DNA from: Acidobacteriota bacterium
GTDB taxonomy: Bacteria; Acidobacteriota; Blastocatellia; Pyrinomonadales; Pyrinomonadaceae
Length of the DNA stretch: 64,000 nt
Direction: 5' to 3'
Assembly (NCBI GenBank): GCA_025463135.1
Contig: JAOAPY010000051.1
Span: forward strand, 1 to 64,000
Each line of letters opens with the position of its first letter. Positions within the stretch are counted from its first letter, which is position 1. The notes under the pieces were generated by a model. That model was given only the letters and a program-made list of their open reading frames with translations. It ran no database searches and was not told the origin of the DNA. Positions 33,561 through 43,235 of this stretch are shown piece after piece. Made by a program: the position numbers and the translations under genes.

Positions 33561-34606
33561 CGGCCGCTGTTGAGTGGCTTGGCGAAGTAGCCGGGACGGT
33601 AACGGAGCTTCAGCGGATCTTTGAACAGTTGTGTATTAACAAGTTCGACGCGCGTCTGGCGGAAAGCGCCGTTCCGGTTTTTGTTGCTTGAAGAGTAAGC
33701 GAGCAGGTATTGCGATCGCAGCTCCTGCTCGATCTCGGCAAAGGCGGCGTTGAGATCCGTGCCCTTTTTTGGGAAGAACGCGCGGCCTCCGGTGCTCTCG
33801 GCGAGTGAGTTCAGCACTCCTCTATTGACCCCTTCGAACCTGCTGTCGCCGATGCCGATGGCGTAAATCACTGTCTCGGCATCGAGCGCCTGATCAACGG
33901 CTTCGTTCTTCGTCATGCGGCTGCTTGTGTCTTGTCCATCCGTCAAAAGAATAATCGCCCGGCGTCGTAGCCCGGGGCTGCGGGCCAGGATTTCTTTCGC
34001 ACTTACAGTTATCGCATCCCAAATTGCGGTCGATCCCTCACGCGGACTGGCGACCCCGCCCGGTTTGGAAGCGATGCCACTAATGGGCCGGCCCGTGCCG
34101 ACATAGGAAGGCAATGCGACCTCAACGCGTTCGAGTGCCTGATAAATGCCGAGAACATTACGGGTCAGGGCTTGCTCGAGATAAGCATAATCGGTGAAGG
34201 GAATGATCGCCGCTTCATCTTTCGTTGAACGAATAATCGTCTCAATAAATGTGCGGGCTGCCGCCTTTTCATCGGGGAGGGTTCGTTCCTCGGAAGCGCT
34301 GACGTCGATCAGGAAAGCAATCGAGAGCGGGCGATCAGTCTCGCGCTGAAAAGTGAACAACTTCTGCGGTACGCCATCTTCGAGCACGCGCAGATCTTCT
34401 TCGCGCAAATTCGTGATCAGGCGATTATGTTTGTCAGTGGCCGTGAGCAGGATATTAGTGAGGTTAGTTTCCGTGCGAATTACGTCGTCCTGATCCTGAG
34501 GCGTCTGCGCCCGCAATGCGATCGGAACGGTGCCGGCAAGCAATGCCAGCGCCAGGGCTATTGAAGCAAGTAGCCTTGACCGTCGATGTTGCGCGAACAA
34601 ATCCAT
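33557..34606 (-). CDS. VWFA-related protein, acidobacterial type
   Basis: 349 residues. A signal peptide (to about residue 33, ALRAQT) is followed by an N-terminal region with IRTETNLTNILLTATDKHNRLI and NLREEDLRVLEDGVPQKL, then a von Willebrand A domain with the MIDAS start FLIDVSASEERT and a later ILLTDGQDTSS. This layout is that of the VWFA-related Acidobacterial domain family (TIGR03436), an exported protein of unknown role that is multicopy in acidobacteria. It supports the assignment of the window to that phylum. Confidence 0.92.
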   Translation of the reverse strand: MDLFAQHRRSRLLASIALALALLAGTVPIALRAQTPQDQDDVIRTETNLTNILLTATDKHNRLITNLREEDLRVLEDGVPQKLFTFQRETDRPLSIAFLIDVSASEERTLPDEKAAARTFIETIIRSTKDEAAIIPFTDYAYLEQALTRNVLGIYQALERVEVALPSYVGTGRPISGIASKPGGVASPREGSTAIWDAITVSAKEILARSPGLRRRAIILLTDGQDTSSRMTKNEAVDQALDAETVIYAIGIGDSRFEGVNRGVLNSLAESTGGRAFFPKKGTDLNAAFAEIEQELRSQYLLAYSSSNKNRNGAFRQTRVELVNTQLFKDPLKLRYRPGYFAKPLNSGR

Positions 34607-34911
34607 GACGGTGTGATGATAACCGAGCTACGTTGGTTCGCATAAGTTTAAAACCTGGTATGAATGAGATGGCTCAATCAAGTTTTTTCGGTTCAACGCG
34701 TACCTTGACCACGTCCCCCACGCACACTCTTTCTTCATTCGTAGCCTACCCGAACACGTCGCACGACAGGCTGCCGGCCTGTCGAGGCCTGGGTGGATGC
34801 TACCTGCGTCGGATCTGCAGGCCGGCAGCCTGCAGTACAAAAGCGGGTCGAGCTTCCTTCACGCTGTGATTTAGCGCGAAGCAGCGCAGAACGAGGTTTG
34901 CGCTAAGCTCG
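34607..34911. repeat. Gap with CTGCAGGCCGGCAGCCTG-type inverted repeat
   Basis: No gene. aggctgccggcctg (34768-34781) and caggccggcagcct (34818-34831) are exact reverse complements. A sibling element lies at 35639-35710. Confidence 0.75.
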
Positions 34912-35586
34912 TTACTGATTCGGGCTAAGCAGGTTTGTGGTTCCTTCCGTCACGCTGTGCGGAATTGACTCCGCGACGACTGCAGTGCGAACTTCGATCC
35001 CGGGCTTCAATACCACTGAATCCGGCGGAGCCGAATCGAGCTGCGGCGGCGGCGTGGACTTGATGAAAAAACTACCCAGCAAGTGTCCCGCCCCCGATAG
35101 AGTAGGAATTAGACCCACAGTCCAAAGCACGCGGATCACCGGTTCGAGTTCAAACGGAATCTTTGCCAGCACATCCGGTGGGAGCTTGAGCACTACCGCA
35201 CCCGCCAGGTTGTAAAGAAAGATCGTTAGTCCAATGCCCGTGAAGAGTGAGATTGTCCCTTTCACGCGCTGGTCTTCACGGCGACGTTCCGGACTCTTTT
35301 TGTCTCGCAGTGCCCACCAGGGAAGATGTTTCGGCCGCGGCTCGTCTGAACTGCGCACCAGCTCTTCATTCATCTTCTGCAGAGCGCCGGAGATCTCTTC
35401 GGTAACCTGATCGGGTATCTTGAAGTTCCGCACCATCTCTTTCAACTTCGGCAGCGGCCCACGATCGCTGCGCGCAATGGCCTCGCTGAGCGCCACGGCT
35501 TTCCCGATTACTTTCAGATTCGCTCCGCACAGACGGCAATACTGCAAGGTCGAAGCGGATTCACTGCCACATTGAGGACAATACAT
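34912..35586 (-). CDS. Zinc-ribbon membrane protein
   Basis: 224 residues. It begins MYCPQCGSESASTLQYCRLCGA, a zinc ribbon with two CxxC knuckles at residues 3-20. A helical region (about 35-85) and a charged stretch lead to two membrane segments (about 110-133 and 148-172). The C-terminal ~45 residues are Pro/Ser-rich and acidic-neutral. Not assigned to a function; such proteins are common in acidobacteria. Downstream of it, on the same strand, lies the VWFA gene. Confidence 0.8.
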   Translation of the reverse strand: MYCPQCGSESASTLQYCRLCGANLKVIGKAVALSEAIARSDRGPLPKLKEMVRNFKIPDQVTEEISGALQKMNEELVRSSDEPRPKHLPWWALRDKKSPERRREDQRVKGTISLFTGIGLTIFLYNLAGAVVLKLPPDVLAKIPFELEPVIRVLWTVGLIPTLSGAGHLLGSFFIKSTPPPQLDSAPPDSVVLKPGIEVRTAVVAESIPHSVTEGTTNLLSPNQ

Positions 35587-35638
35587 AACTTTTGAGAACG
35601 ATACCCGCGGCCGGAAAGTTCAGTAAGCAAATTTGTAC

Positions 35639-35710
35639 AACAGGCTGCCAGCCTGTTGCTTGCCAGGCAGGCGCTCTGTTAGCGGAAGACTGCAGGCTGG
35701 CAGCCTGCAG
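35639..35710. repeat. CAGGCTGGCAGCCTG palindromic element
   Basis: Two hairpins: aacaggctg/cagcctgtt at 35639-35657 and ctgcaggctg/cagcctgcag at 35690-35710. Same family as the element at 34768-34831. Confidence 0.75.
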
Positions 35711-35752
35711 TACATAGTTCGCGGATCAACCAAAGACCCAAGCGTCGAACAC

Positions 35753-38700
35753 TTACTGAGTGACGATATTTCCAATATTTCGATCGCGCAGTTGCTTGTT
35801 GAAGGCGGCCAGATCACCGCTGACAATTCCTTCCAGGCGCGCGCGTTGCGTGGCCAACTGTCCTTTAAGCAGCGTTTGCACTTCGCGTTGTTGCGCCGTC
35901 GGCCCAAAATCCGAACCGCTCAAGCCACTGGCCAGATAGCTGATCTTGCTCACCAGTTTGGATGGCCAACGCACAGAATCCTGCCCCTGCCCGGTGAGTT
36001 TGCGCTGAATTAAATTGTCTTCAACGTCAATAAATTTCTTATCCAGATCGTCGGCTGACTTTCTCAACGAAGCATCTGTCAACATACCCGTCAGCGTGTT
36101 GAGCTGCGCGCGAATGTCCTCGATCTGGTTTACCATTTCGGTAGCGCTCTCCAGATCTTTCCGCAGGTCCACCAGCATTTCCATTTGTGCCTGGATATCA
36201 GCTTCGCTGCCGGTTGAACTCGGGTCTTTTTTCACGATCAAAGGTTGGCTCAATTCCGGACCGCCGGCTGAAAGCGTTACCTTGTATCCGCCTGGCGGAA
36301 GCAGAAGGGAAAGCCGCGCTCCGTCGGGCGCCGACCTGGTACCGTCCGTGCCCACCCGCAGTTCCGGCGCGTAAGCCGGACTGGTCCGCAAGCGCATTTC
36401 CTTTGATGGCTCGCCCCGCAAATCCCAGGTCACGCGATTAAGGCCGGCATTCTTAGTACCGTTTATGGTACGCACGGTTTGTCCTTTGGCGTCTTCAATG
36501 CGGATCTTCACGTCACCGCTGGGCGCCGCTTTCAAGTAATAGCTGATCGCCGCGCCATAGGGCGGATTTTGTCCGGCCGTCGGATCATCACTCATGGTTA
36601 CGGGAACGGTTCCGCTGCGGAAGCGATAGGTTGCGTGTGGCATGAATAAGTGCGCGTTGGCCGCGCGTACACTGTCGGTCATCTGCTGTAGCGGTGTCAG
36701 GTCGTCAAGAATCCAGAAACCGCGGCCATAGGTCGCGATCACCAAATCGTTGAAATGCTCCTGCACAATCATCCAGTAGACCGGAGCATGCGGTAGATTT
36801 GCCTGCAACGGTTCCCATTTTTCGCCATCCTCAAAAGAGATGTAGAGGCCGTTCTCGGTGCCCACATATAACAGTCCCTGGCGCACCGGATCTTCGCGCA
36901 CACAATGGGCATAGCTGAGCATGCTATGGGGAATACCGCTGGTGATCGCCTTCCAGGTCTTACCGTAATCTTTCGTTTTGTAAATAAAGGGATCGCGATT
37001 GTTCACCTGGTGAAAATCGACCGTGAGGTAAGCAGAACCGGCATTGTAACGCGATGGCTCGATGTTGCTGACCGTGCCCCAGGGCGGAAGCCCGGAGATG
37101 TTCTTCGTGACGTTGCTCCAATTCTTACCGCCGTCGCGCGTCACCTGCACCTGACCATCATTTGTTCCGGCCCAGATTACCCCGCTCTCAATGCGCGACT
37201 CAGAGATGGCAAAGATCACGGGTGCGTACTCGACACCGATGTTGTCTCCCGTAAGTCCGCCGGAGAATCCCTGTTTCGTTTTGTCGTTCGTGGTTAAGTC
37301 GGGACTGATCACCTGCCAGCTTTGCCCACCGTCGGTTGTCTGATGAACATACTGGCTGCCCACATAGATCTTGTTGTGGTCATGCGGTGAAATCGCCAGG
37401 GGCATGGTCCATACAAATCTGTACTTCAACTCGGCAGCCGCTGTCCCGTTGATTTGATCGGGCCATACTTCGACGTTGCGCGCCTGGCCGTTGCGCAGAT
37501 CGTAGCGTTCGACAATGCCCCCGATGCTGCCCGAGCCCGAAGCGCTGGACCAAACAATGTTGGGATCCTCAGGGTCGGGGGTGGCCCACCCGCTTTCACC
37601 ACCGGCAACTGACTGCCAGGCGCTGCGAGGAATTTGTCCGCCGCCAAAACCGCCACCGGGAACGCGGCTCGGACCACGATAAGAGGGATCGTCCTGCTCG
37701 TTTCCATAGACGAAGTAAGGAACGCGATTGTCCACCGTGACGTGATACATCTGGGCGATGGGTAGCTGAATTCGGTTCCAGGTTTTGCCCCGCGTGACGG
37801 AGATGGAAACCCCACCATCGTTGGCTACGGCCATGCGATTGGCGTTGCCGGGATCAATCCACATGTCATGATTGTCACCACCCGGACTGCCGGCAAACCC
37901 GCCACCGGCGCGCGTCGTCTCGCCGCCATCGAGGGAGACGGCAAAGCCGGAAGTCAAGTAGTAGGTTTCATTCTCGTTGTCAGGAGCCACCGCCATGCGA
38001 AAGTAATAATGCGTGCGACCGCCGAGGCTGCGGTCATAACTCACCAGCCGCCAGTTGTCACCGCCGTCATCTGAACGCCACAGTTTGCCACGGTCAGTTT
38101 CCTGGCCATTCAAGGGCACGCCATCACCTGTTTCGATCAAGGCGTAAATACGATTTGAGTTGGAGCGCGCGATCGCCAAAGCAAATTTTCCGGTCGTGCG
38201 CGTAGGCAGGCCATGTCCGCTAAGTTTGGTCCAGGTAGCGCCGCCATCGGTCGACTTGTAGAGGCCGCTGCCTGGTCCACCACTCTCGCGGCCCCAGGTA
38301 TGAATCTCGAGCGGCCACATTCCGGCAAAGACGATGCGCGGATTGTTGGGATCCATGGCGAGATCAGAGCATCCCGTTTTCTCATCAACAAACAAAACCT
38401 TGTCCCAGGTTTTGCCGCCATCGGTCGTGCGAAACACGCCGCGATCAGGCTGTGGTCCGTAGGCATGACCAATCGCGGCAACTAAAACAGTATTCGGGTT
38501 ATGCGGGTCGATGAAGATGCGAGCAATGCGTCCGGTCTTTTCCAAACCCATTAAGTTCCATGTCTTGCCCGCATCGTTGGATCTGTAGATACCCTGACCA
38601 ACAGAAATGTGACTGCGAATCCAGGGTTCGCCCGTACCGGCCCACACAACATTAGGATCCGAGGGCGCAATTGCCAGGGCGCCAATGGACGAGACTACCT

Positions 38701-38965
38701 GATCGTCGAAGATGGGTTCCCAGTGCGTCCCGCCATCAACGGTTTTCCAGATACCGCCAGAGGCTGCACCTACATAATAGATATTGGGCTGACTCGGCAC
38801 GCCCGCAACTGAAGTCAAACGATTCCCGACCGGGCCGATATAGCGATAACGCAGCGCGCCCATGACGTCTTTATTAGCTTGCTGGCAATGGGCTACTGAC
38901 CCCAAAGACAAGAAAGACCAGGCCAATAGGCAAACAAACAGGATCTTAGATTTTCTCTTTAACAT
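35753..38965 (-). CDS. Exported BNR/sortilin-like beta-propeller protein
   Basis: 1070 residues from ATG 38963-38965, with GAGGAG ten bases upstream; a frame to 39139 exists but lacks a ribosome site. Signal peptide about 1-27. The first ~700 residues are BNR/Asp-box repeats (GGIWKTVDGGTHW, IYRSNDAGKTW, VFRTTDGGKTW, LYKSTDGGATW, VHQTTDGGQSW) as in VPS10/sortilin-type glycosidase-like propellers. The C-terminal ~250 residues hold an Ig-like region (RVTWDLRGEPSKEMRLR) and a helical tail. No catalytic site is visible. Common in acidobacterial genomes; role unknown. Confidence 0.9.
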   Translation of the reverse strand: MLKRKSKILFVCLLAWSFLSLGSVAHCQQANKDVMGALRYRYIGPVGNRLTSVAGVPSQPNIYYVGAASGGIWKTVDGGTHWEPIFDDQVVSSIGALAIAPSDPNVVWAGTGEPWIRSHISVGQGIYRSNDAGKTWNLMGLEKTGRIARIFIDPHNPNTVLVAAIGHAYGPQPDRGVFRTTDGGKTWDKVLFVDEKTGCSDLAMDPNNPRIVFAGMWPLEIHTWGRESGGPGSGLYKSTDGGATWTKLSGHGLPTRTTGKFALAIARSNSNRIYALIETGDGVPLNGQETDRGKLWRSDDGGDNWRLVSYDRSLGGRTHYYFRMAVAPDNENETYYLTSGFAVSLDGGETTRAGGGFAGSPGGDNHDMWIDPGNANRMAVANDGGVSISVTRGKTWNRIQLPIAQMYHVTVDNRVPYFVYGNEQDDPSYRGPSRVPGGGFGGGQIPRSAWQSVAGGESGWATPDPEDPNIVWSSASGSGSIGGIVERYDLRNGQARNVEVWPDQINGTAAAELKYRFVWTMPLAISPHDHNKIYVGSQYVHQTTDGGQSWQVISPDLTTNDKTKQGFSGGLTGDNIGVEYAPVIFAISESRIESGVIWAGTNDGQVQVTRDGGKNWSNVTKNISGLPPWGTVSNIEPSRYNAGSAYLTVDFHQVNNRDPFIYKTKDYGKTWKAITSGIPHSMLSYAHCVREDPVRQGLLYVGTENGLYISFEDGEKWEPLQANLPHAPVYWMIVQEHFNDLVIATYGRGFWILDDLTPLQQMTDSVRAANAHLFMPHATYRFRSGTVPVTMSDDPTAGQNPPYGAAISYYLKAAPSGDVKIRIEDAKGQTVRTINGTKNAGLNRVTWDLRGEPSKEMRLRTSPAYAPELRVGTDGTRSAPDGARLSLLLPPGGYKVTLSAGGPELSQPLIVKKDPSSTGSEADIQAQMEMLVDLRKDLESATEMVNQIEDIRAQLNTLTGMLTDASLRKSADDLDKKFIDVEDNLIQRKLTGQGQDSVRWPSKLVSKISYLASGLSGSDFGPTAQQREVQTLLKGQLATQRARLEGIVSGDLAAFNKQLRDRNIGNIVTQ

Positions 38966-39028
38966 GACGGCACTCCTCGCGCGCTTCTTCAGGCAAGACT
39001 TGGAAAGGGCTGCGATGACTTTGGCTGT

Positions 39029-39095
39029 CGGTTCACGGTCTCCGGTTGCGGGCTTGCGTTCTGTCAGTACCACCTGCGTTAGGAGGTATTGACAG
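39029..39095. repeat. 7-bp period words and a GTCAGTACC palindrome
   Basis: 7-bp words cggttca, cggtctc, cggttgc at 39029-39049, then an imperfect palindrome ctgtcagtaccacct / aggaggtattgacag (39061-39095). A further run cggtttc, cggttta, cggcgat lies at 39201-39221. Confidence 0.6.
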
Positions 39096-39347
39096 GAGGC
39101 GGCCGTTTCACTTTTCGCAGATTTCAGTTTAGCGACCATTCATTATGCCATTGCAACGCTTCCGCCGCGTCAACTAATTATTATCGCTGCTCACTTGTCT
39201 CGGTTTCCGGTTTACGGCGATCTCGGTGTTTTATCCGGCCTGGTCAAATTTGCATCTGAGGGACCCGATCCATATAATGCGCCAACCTTTGAGAGCCACT
39301 TTCAAGAAGTGGGGATCAAATGTCTTATCAGGCATAATAACTCAAAT

Positions 39348-40202
39348 ATGGCTACTCCAATTCGACGGAAGTTGCGCCGGACGGCGACGCATTCTCAGCC
39401 ACAGAGGCCTTTGCGAACGCTCGCGTTGAGCCTGGGTGAAGTGGCCCGCGCGGCCCTCGCTGAACCGTTCATGCTGACCATCGAACGGCGCTCCATTTTT
39501 CTGCGGCGCTTGCCAAAGGCGCTCGACGGCTTGCGAATTGTTCAGCTCTCGGACCTCCATCACGGCCCACTGACCACAGCCGCGCAACTCCGGCGGGCGG
39601 TGGAAACAGCCAACAGTTTGGAGCCTGACATCATTGCGTTGACTGGTGATTACATCTCGCATGAGCGCCGCTACGCCGCGCCCTGCGCCGAAGTTGTAGG
39701 CCGCCTCCGAGCGCGCTGGGGCGTGTATGCGGTACTGGGCAATCACGATCATTGGACAGACGCGCCACTAATCACCGATCTTTTTCGCGCTGAAGGAATA
39801 AAAGTTCTGATCAATGAGGGTATGCGGTTTGAGAAAGACGGCGCCGCTTTCTGGTTGGCCGGGGTTAATGACACGATGGTCGGTCTTGAGGACATATCGT
39901 TGGCGATGGCCGGGGCGAGCGAAGATGAAATGAAGCTCCTGCTTGCGCATAACCCGATTGTCCTGCGCCGTGCGGCGCGCGCCGGAATAGATTTGGTGCT
40001 CAGCGGACATACGCATGGCGGACAGGTGGCGTTGCGCCCTGAGCGTAACGGCGCCGGCAGAACTCGCCGTCGGGTATTGAATGGACTGGGCCGGCATGGT
40101 GATACGCAAATCTATGTGACGCGAGGCCTCGGCACTGTCATCCTTCCAATCCGCTATGGTTGCCCTCCGGAGGTTTCCCTGCTTGAGCTACGCTCTGTCT
40201 GA
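39348..40202 (+). CDS. Calcineurin-like metallophosphoesterase
   Basis: 284 residues from ATG 39348. A longer frame to 39195 crosses repeat-like DNA. The family motifs are complete: QLSDLHHGP (Asp, His), LTGDYISH, GNHDHW, and SGHTHGGQ near the C-terminus. This matches the YaeI-type membrane-associated phosphodiesterases, which lack other domains. Likely substrates are phospholipid-type or cyclic phosphodiesters, unproven. It lies 67 bases before pgsA in the same direction. Confidence 0.88.
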   Translation: MATPIRRKLRRTATHSQPQRPLRTLALSLGEVARAALAEPFMLTIERRSIFLRRLPKALDGLRIVQLSDLHHGPLTTAAQLRRAVETANSLEPDIIALTGDYISHERRYAAPCAEVVGRLRARWGVYAVLGNHDHWTDAPLITDLFRAEGIKVLINEGMRFEKDGAAFWLAGVNDTMVGLEDISLAMAGASEDEMKLLLAHNPIVLRRAARAGIDLVLSGHTHGGQVALRPERNGAGRTRRRVLNGLGRHGDTQIYVTRGLGTVILPIRYGCPPEVSLLELRSV

Positions 40203-40269
40203 TTTCCGGCTGTTATGCTTACAGCCACTACCATCGTCCTCGGTTTAATGATCCCGCGAAAGATCCTGG

Positions 40270-40872
40270 ATGTCCTCTAGAATCGTTACCCTGCCCAATG
40301 TGCTCACCATCTTTCGGATGGTGCTGATTCCAATATTCGTCTCGTTACTCTTCTATCAAAGGTTCGTGTGGGCACTGTCGGTTTTTGTCCTGGCTGGAAT
40401 AACAGACGGTCTGGATGGTCTGCTGGCGCGCCGTTTCGACCAGCAGTCCCAACTCGGCACGATACTGGATCCAATTGCCGACAAACTTATGCTGGTGACC
40501 GCATTCATAGTGCTTTCTATGAAGGGCGTTTTTCATGCGCCCTTACCAAAACACCTTCCAGTGCCCTTTTGGGTGACGGTGGCTGTGATCAGCCGGGATG
40601 TTTTTATTATTGTCGGCGCGGCGGCAATCAACATCATGACTGGTTTCCGCGGCTTCAAACCTTCCTGGCTAGGGAAACTGAACACAGCGGTGCAGATTCT
40701 GGCGGTCACGGCGATTATGTTTAGTGCCAGTGTGCCGGTGGGCTCTGGATACTACCTGCCCACGATTTACACCAGTGTATTCACGCTGGCTATCCTTTCC
40801 GGAGTCCACTACGTCTTCTTTGTCTCCAGACTACTAAACGAAGAACGACGCCAGGCTCCCCCCTCCCGGTAA
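40270..40872 (+). CDS. pgsA: CDP-diacylglycerol-glycerol-3-phosphate phosphatidyltransferase type enzyme
   Basis: 200 residues with about five membrane segments. The CDP-alcohol phosphotransferase signature is complete: Asp-Gly-x2-Asp-Gly-x2-Ala-Arg ... Gly-x3-Asp-x3-Asp in ITDGLDGLLARRF and LGTILDPIADK. It starts MSSRIVTLPNVLTIFRM, the N-terminal region of PgsA. It would make phosphatidylglycerol phosphate at the inner membrane. The short gap to the metallophosphoesterase suggests co-transcription. Confidence 0.9.
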   Translation: MSSRIVTLPNVLTIFRMVLIPIFVSLLFYQRFVWALSVFVLAGITDGLDGLLARRFDQQSQLGTILDPIADKLMLVTAFIVLSMKGVFHAPLPKHLPVPFWVTVAVISRDVFIIVGAAAINIMTGFRGFKPSWLGKLNTAVQILAVTAIMFSASVPVGSGYYLPTIYTSVFTLAILSGVHYVFFVSRLLNEERRQAPPSR

Positions 40873-41086
40873 CCCTCTTAGCCTGGCACTGGGACCGCAA
40901 CGCTTCCAGCGTGCCTGGGTCTCCAGATCACCGCGAAAATATGAGTAGCACCATTTAAGGAGCGCACTTGTGCGCCTCGACCCGGACTAAGCTTCTACCT
41001 CCCCGGGAGGCATGTTTGGCACGAAGGCGGACAGGTCCGCTCTCTAAACGGTGACCCGGCCCCGATACACTCACGCTAAGAGAAAG
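40873..41086. other. Non-coding upstream region of dnaK
   Basis: No gene found. Contains small hairpins (for example gcgcacttgtgcgc and cctccccgggagg) and a CTGGGACCGCAACGC-type word also seen near 49432. No CIRCE element (TTAGCACTC-N9-GAGTGCTAA) is present. Confidence 0.6.
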
Positions 41087-41106
41087 TTGACAACAAGAGA
41101 CTCAGG
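41086..41106 (+). promoter_or_regulatory. Candidate HspR (HAIR-like) operator
   Basis: GTTGACA (41086-41092), seven bases, ACTCAGG (41100-41106). The known HAIR consensus is CTTGAGT-N7-ACTCAAG; the right half matches 6 of 7 and the left 4 of 7, with exact N7 spacing. It overlaps the -35 box of the dnaK promoter. The operon encodes HspR. Inferred. Confidence 0.5.
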
Positions 41107-41115
41107 TATTATATT
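41087..41115 (+). promoter_or_regulatory. Sigma-70 promoter of the dnaK operon
   Basis: TTGACA at 41087-41092 and TATATT at 41110-41115, spacer 17 bases, about 98 bases before the dnaK ATG. The -35 box is a full consensus match. Confidence 0.75.
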
Positions 41116-41213
41116 AACCTCGCGTTCAACCCCAAGGTGCGTGCTGCAACCAGAATGGTTCAGGGCGATTCAAAGAAGAGCCAAAGAATTCAACGATTTC
41201 GGAGATTAAGAGC

Positions 41214-43139
41214 ATGAGCAAAATTATTGGAATTGATTTGGGCACAACCAACTCTGTGGTAGCCGTGATGGAAGGCGGCGAGCCCACGGTTATTAATAAT
41301 TCCGAGGGTGGCAGGACCACCCCTTCCGTGGTGGCGTTTACAAAAGACGGCAGCCGTCTGGTTGGCCAGGTGGCCAAACGTCAGGCGGTTACCAATCCGG
41401 AGAATACAGTCTATTCAATCAAACGGTTTATGGGCCGTCGCTTTGACGAAGTAACGGAGGAAATCAAACAAGTCCCGTATAAAGTCCAGCCCGCCTCGGG
41501 CAGCGGCGATGTAAGAATCTTTGCGGGTGGTAAGGATTGGAGTCCGCCAGAGATTTCGGCAATGATTCTTCAGAAAATGAAGCAGTCGGCTGAGGATTAC
41601 CTTGGTCAAAAAGTCGAGAAGGCCGTCATCACGGTGCCTGCCTATTTCAACGATGCTCAGCGACAGGCTACCAAGGACGCAGGCAAAATTGCCGGTCTGG
41701 AAGTCATGCGCATTGTTAACGAGCCGACCGCGGCCGCCCTGGCCTATGGCCTGGACAAAAAGAAAGACGAAACCATTGCGGTGTTCGACTTTGGCGGCGG
41801 CACGTTCGACATCTCGATCCTGGAAGTGGGTGAAGGCGTCGTGGAAGTTAAGTCAACCAACGGCGACACGCACCTCGGCGGTGACGACATTGACGAACGA
41901 CTGATTGAATGGATCATCGAGGAATTCAAGCGCGATCAAGGTATCGATCTTTCAAATGACAAGATGGCCTTGCAGCGGCTGAAGGAAGCCGGCGAAAAAG
42001 CCAAGATCGAACTATCGAGCACAATGGAAACGGAGATCAATCTCCCCTTCATTACGGCCGACCAGTCGGGTCCCAAGCATTTGGTCATGAAGCTCACTCG
42101 TTCGAAGTTCGAGCAATTGGTGGATCCGATTCTGCAACGGCTTCGCGGACCGGTCGAACAAGCTATCAAGGATGCAGGGCTCGGCGCGAACAAGATCGAT
42201 GAAGTCGTGCTCGTAGGCGGCTCGACGCGCATTCCCAAGGTCCAGGAGATCGTCAAAAACATCTTCGGGAAAGAACCGAACAAGAGCGTCAACCCGGACG
42301 AAGTTGTGGCGGTAGGCGCTGCGGTCCAGGCGGGTGTGCTGTCCGGCGAAAAGACGGACATCCTCCTGCTGGACGTGACACCGCTCAGCCTGGGTATTGA
42401 AACCCTTGGTGGCGTGTTCACAAAGCTGATCGAACGAAACACGACGATCCCCACCCGGAAGTCGGAAATCTTTTCGACCGCTTCGGACAATCAGACCTCA
42501 GTCGAAGTGCACGTGCTGCAGGGCGAACGACCGATGGCCCCGGATAACAGGACCCTCGGCAAGTTTCACCTGATCGGCATTCCGCCCGCGCCGCGCGGCA
42601 TTCCGCAGGTCGAAGTCGCTTTTGACATCGATGCCAACGGAATCGTTAACGTGTCCGCCAAAGACATGGGCACAGGTCGCGAGCAGAAGATCACCATTAC
42701 CTCGTCATCCGGTCTTTCCAAGGACGAGATCGACAAGATGATGCGTGATGCTGAGTCGCATTCCGCGGATGATTCGCGCAAGCGTGATGAGATCGAGGCC
42801 CGCAATAAATTGGACGGCCTGACTTATCAGATGGAGAAAACGCTTAGCGACAATCGCGAGAAGGCCGGCGCTACGGCAGCCGAGGTCGAGACCGCGATCG
42901 CGGAAGCAAAGAAAGCGTTGCAGGAAGGTGGTCTGGAGAAACTCAACGAAGCCTACAACCAACTGCAGTCGGCTTCGCACAAGTTGGCGGAAGTGCTCTA
43001 CCAGCAAACGTCCGCCACTGGATCGGAGGAATCAACCGATCAGGCTTCAGCCGCCGGCGCTGGAACTTCCTCTGGCGCGCCCGGCGGTGACGACAACGTG
43101 ATCGATGCAGAGTACGTCGACGTTGATGAAAAGAAATAG
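41214..43139 (+). CDS. dnaK: Chaperone protein DnaK (Hsp70)
   Basis: 641 residues, full length. ATPase domain at about 1-385 ([47 protein letters not shown]), linker [14 protein letters not shown], substrate domain, and helical lid with a Gly/Ser/Ala tail ending [14 protein letters not shown], the usual DnaK terminus. It folds proteins with DnaJ and a nucleotide exchange factor; grpE is not in this operon. A HAIR-like operator lies over its promoter. Confidence 0.98.
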   Translation: MSKIIGIDLGTTNSVVAVMEGGEPTVINNSEGGRTTPSVVAFTKDGSRLVGQVAKRQAVTNPENTVYSIKRFMGRRFDEVTEEIKQVPYKVQPASGSGDVRIFAGGKDWSPPEISAMILQKMKQSAEDYLGQKVEKAVITVPAYFNDAQRQATKDAGKIAGLEVMRIVNEPTAAALAYGLDKKKDETIAVFDFGGGTFDISILEVGEGVVEVKSTNGDTHLGGDDIDERLIEWIIEEFKRDQGIDLSNDKMALQRLKEAGEKAKIELSSTMETEINLPFITADQSGPKHLVMKLTRSKFEQLVDPILQRLRGPVEQAIKDAGLGANKIDEVVLVGGSTRIPKVQEIVKNIFGKEPNKSVNPDEVVAVGAAVQAGVLSGEKTDILLLDVTPLSLGIETLGGVFTKLIERNTTIPTRKSEIFSTASDNQTSVEVHVLQGERPMAPDNRTLGKFHLIGIPPAPRGIPQVEVAFDIDANGIVNVSAKDMGTGREQKITITSSSGLSKDEIDKMMRDAESHSADDSRKRDEIEARNKLDGLTYQMEKTLSDNREKAGATAAEVETAIAEAKKALQEGGLEKLNEAYNQLQSASHKLAEVLYQQTSATGSEESTDQASAAGAGTSSGAPGGDDNVIDAEYVDVDEKK

Positions 43140-43168
43140 CATTTCCAGCCTCTGATTTGTGATTGAAA

Positions 43169-43199
43169 AGGCGGGAGCGAGAAATCCCTCCCGCCTTTA
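43169..43199 (+). terminator. Intrinsic terminator/attenuator between dnaK and dnaJ
   Basis: aggcgggag (43169-43177) pairs with ctcccgcct (43189-43197) around 11 bases, followed by TTTAAATT. It may set a lower dnaJ level relative to dnaK. Confidence 0.7.
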
Positions 43200-43235
43200 A
43201 ATTGCAATCTGAAATCTGGGATCTGAAAGCGAGAG

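Noticed and set aside
40873-41213. CIRCE operator upstream of dnaK
   Set aside because: No TTAGCACTC/GAGTGCTAA pair found; a HAIR-like site fits better with the hspR gene.
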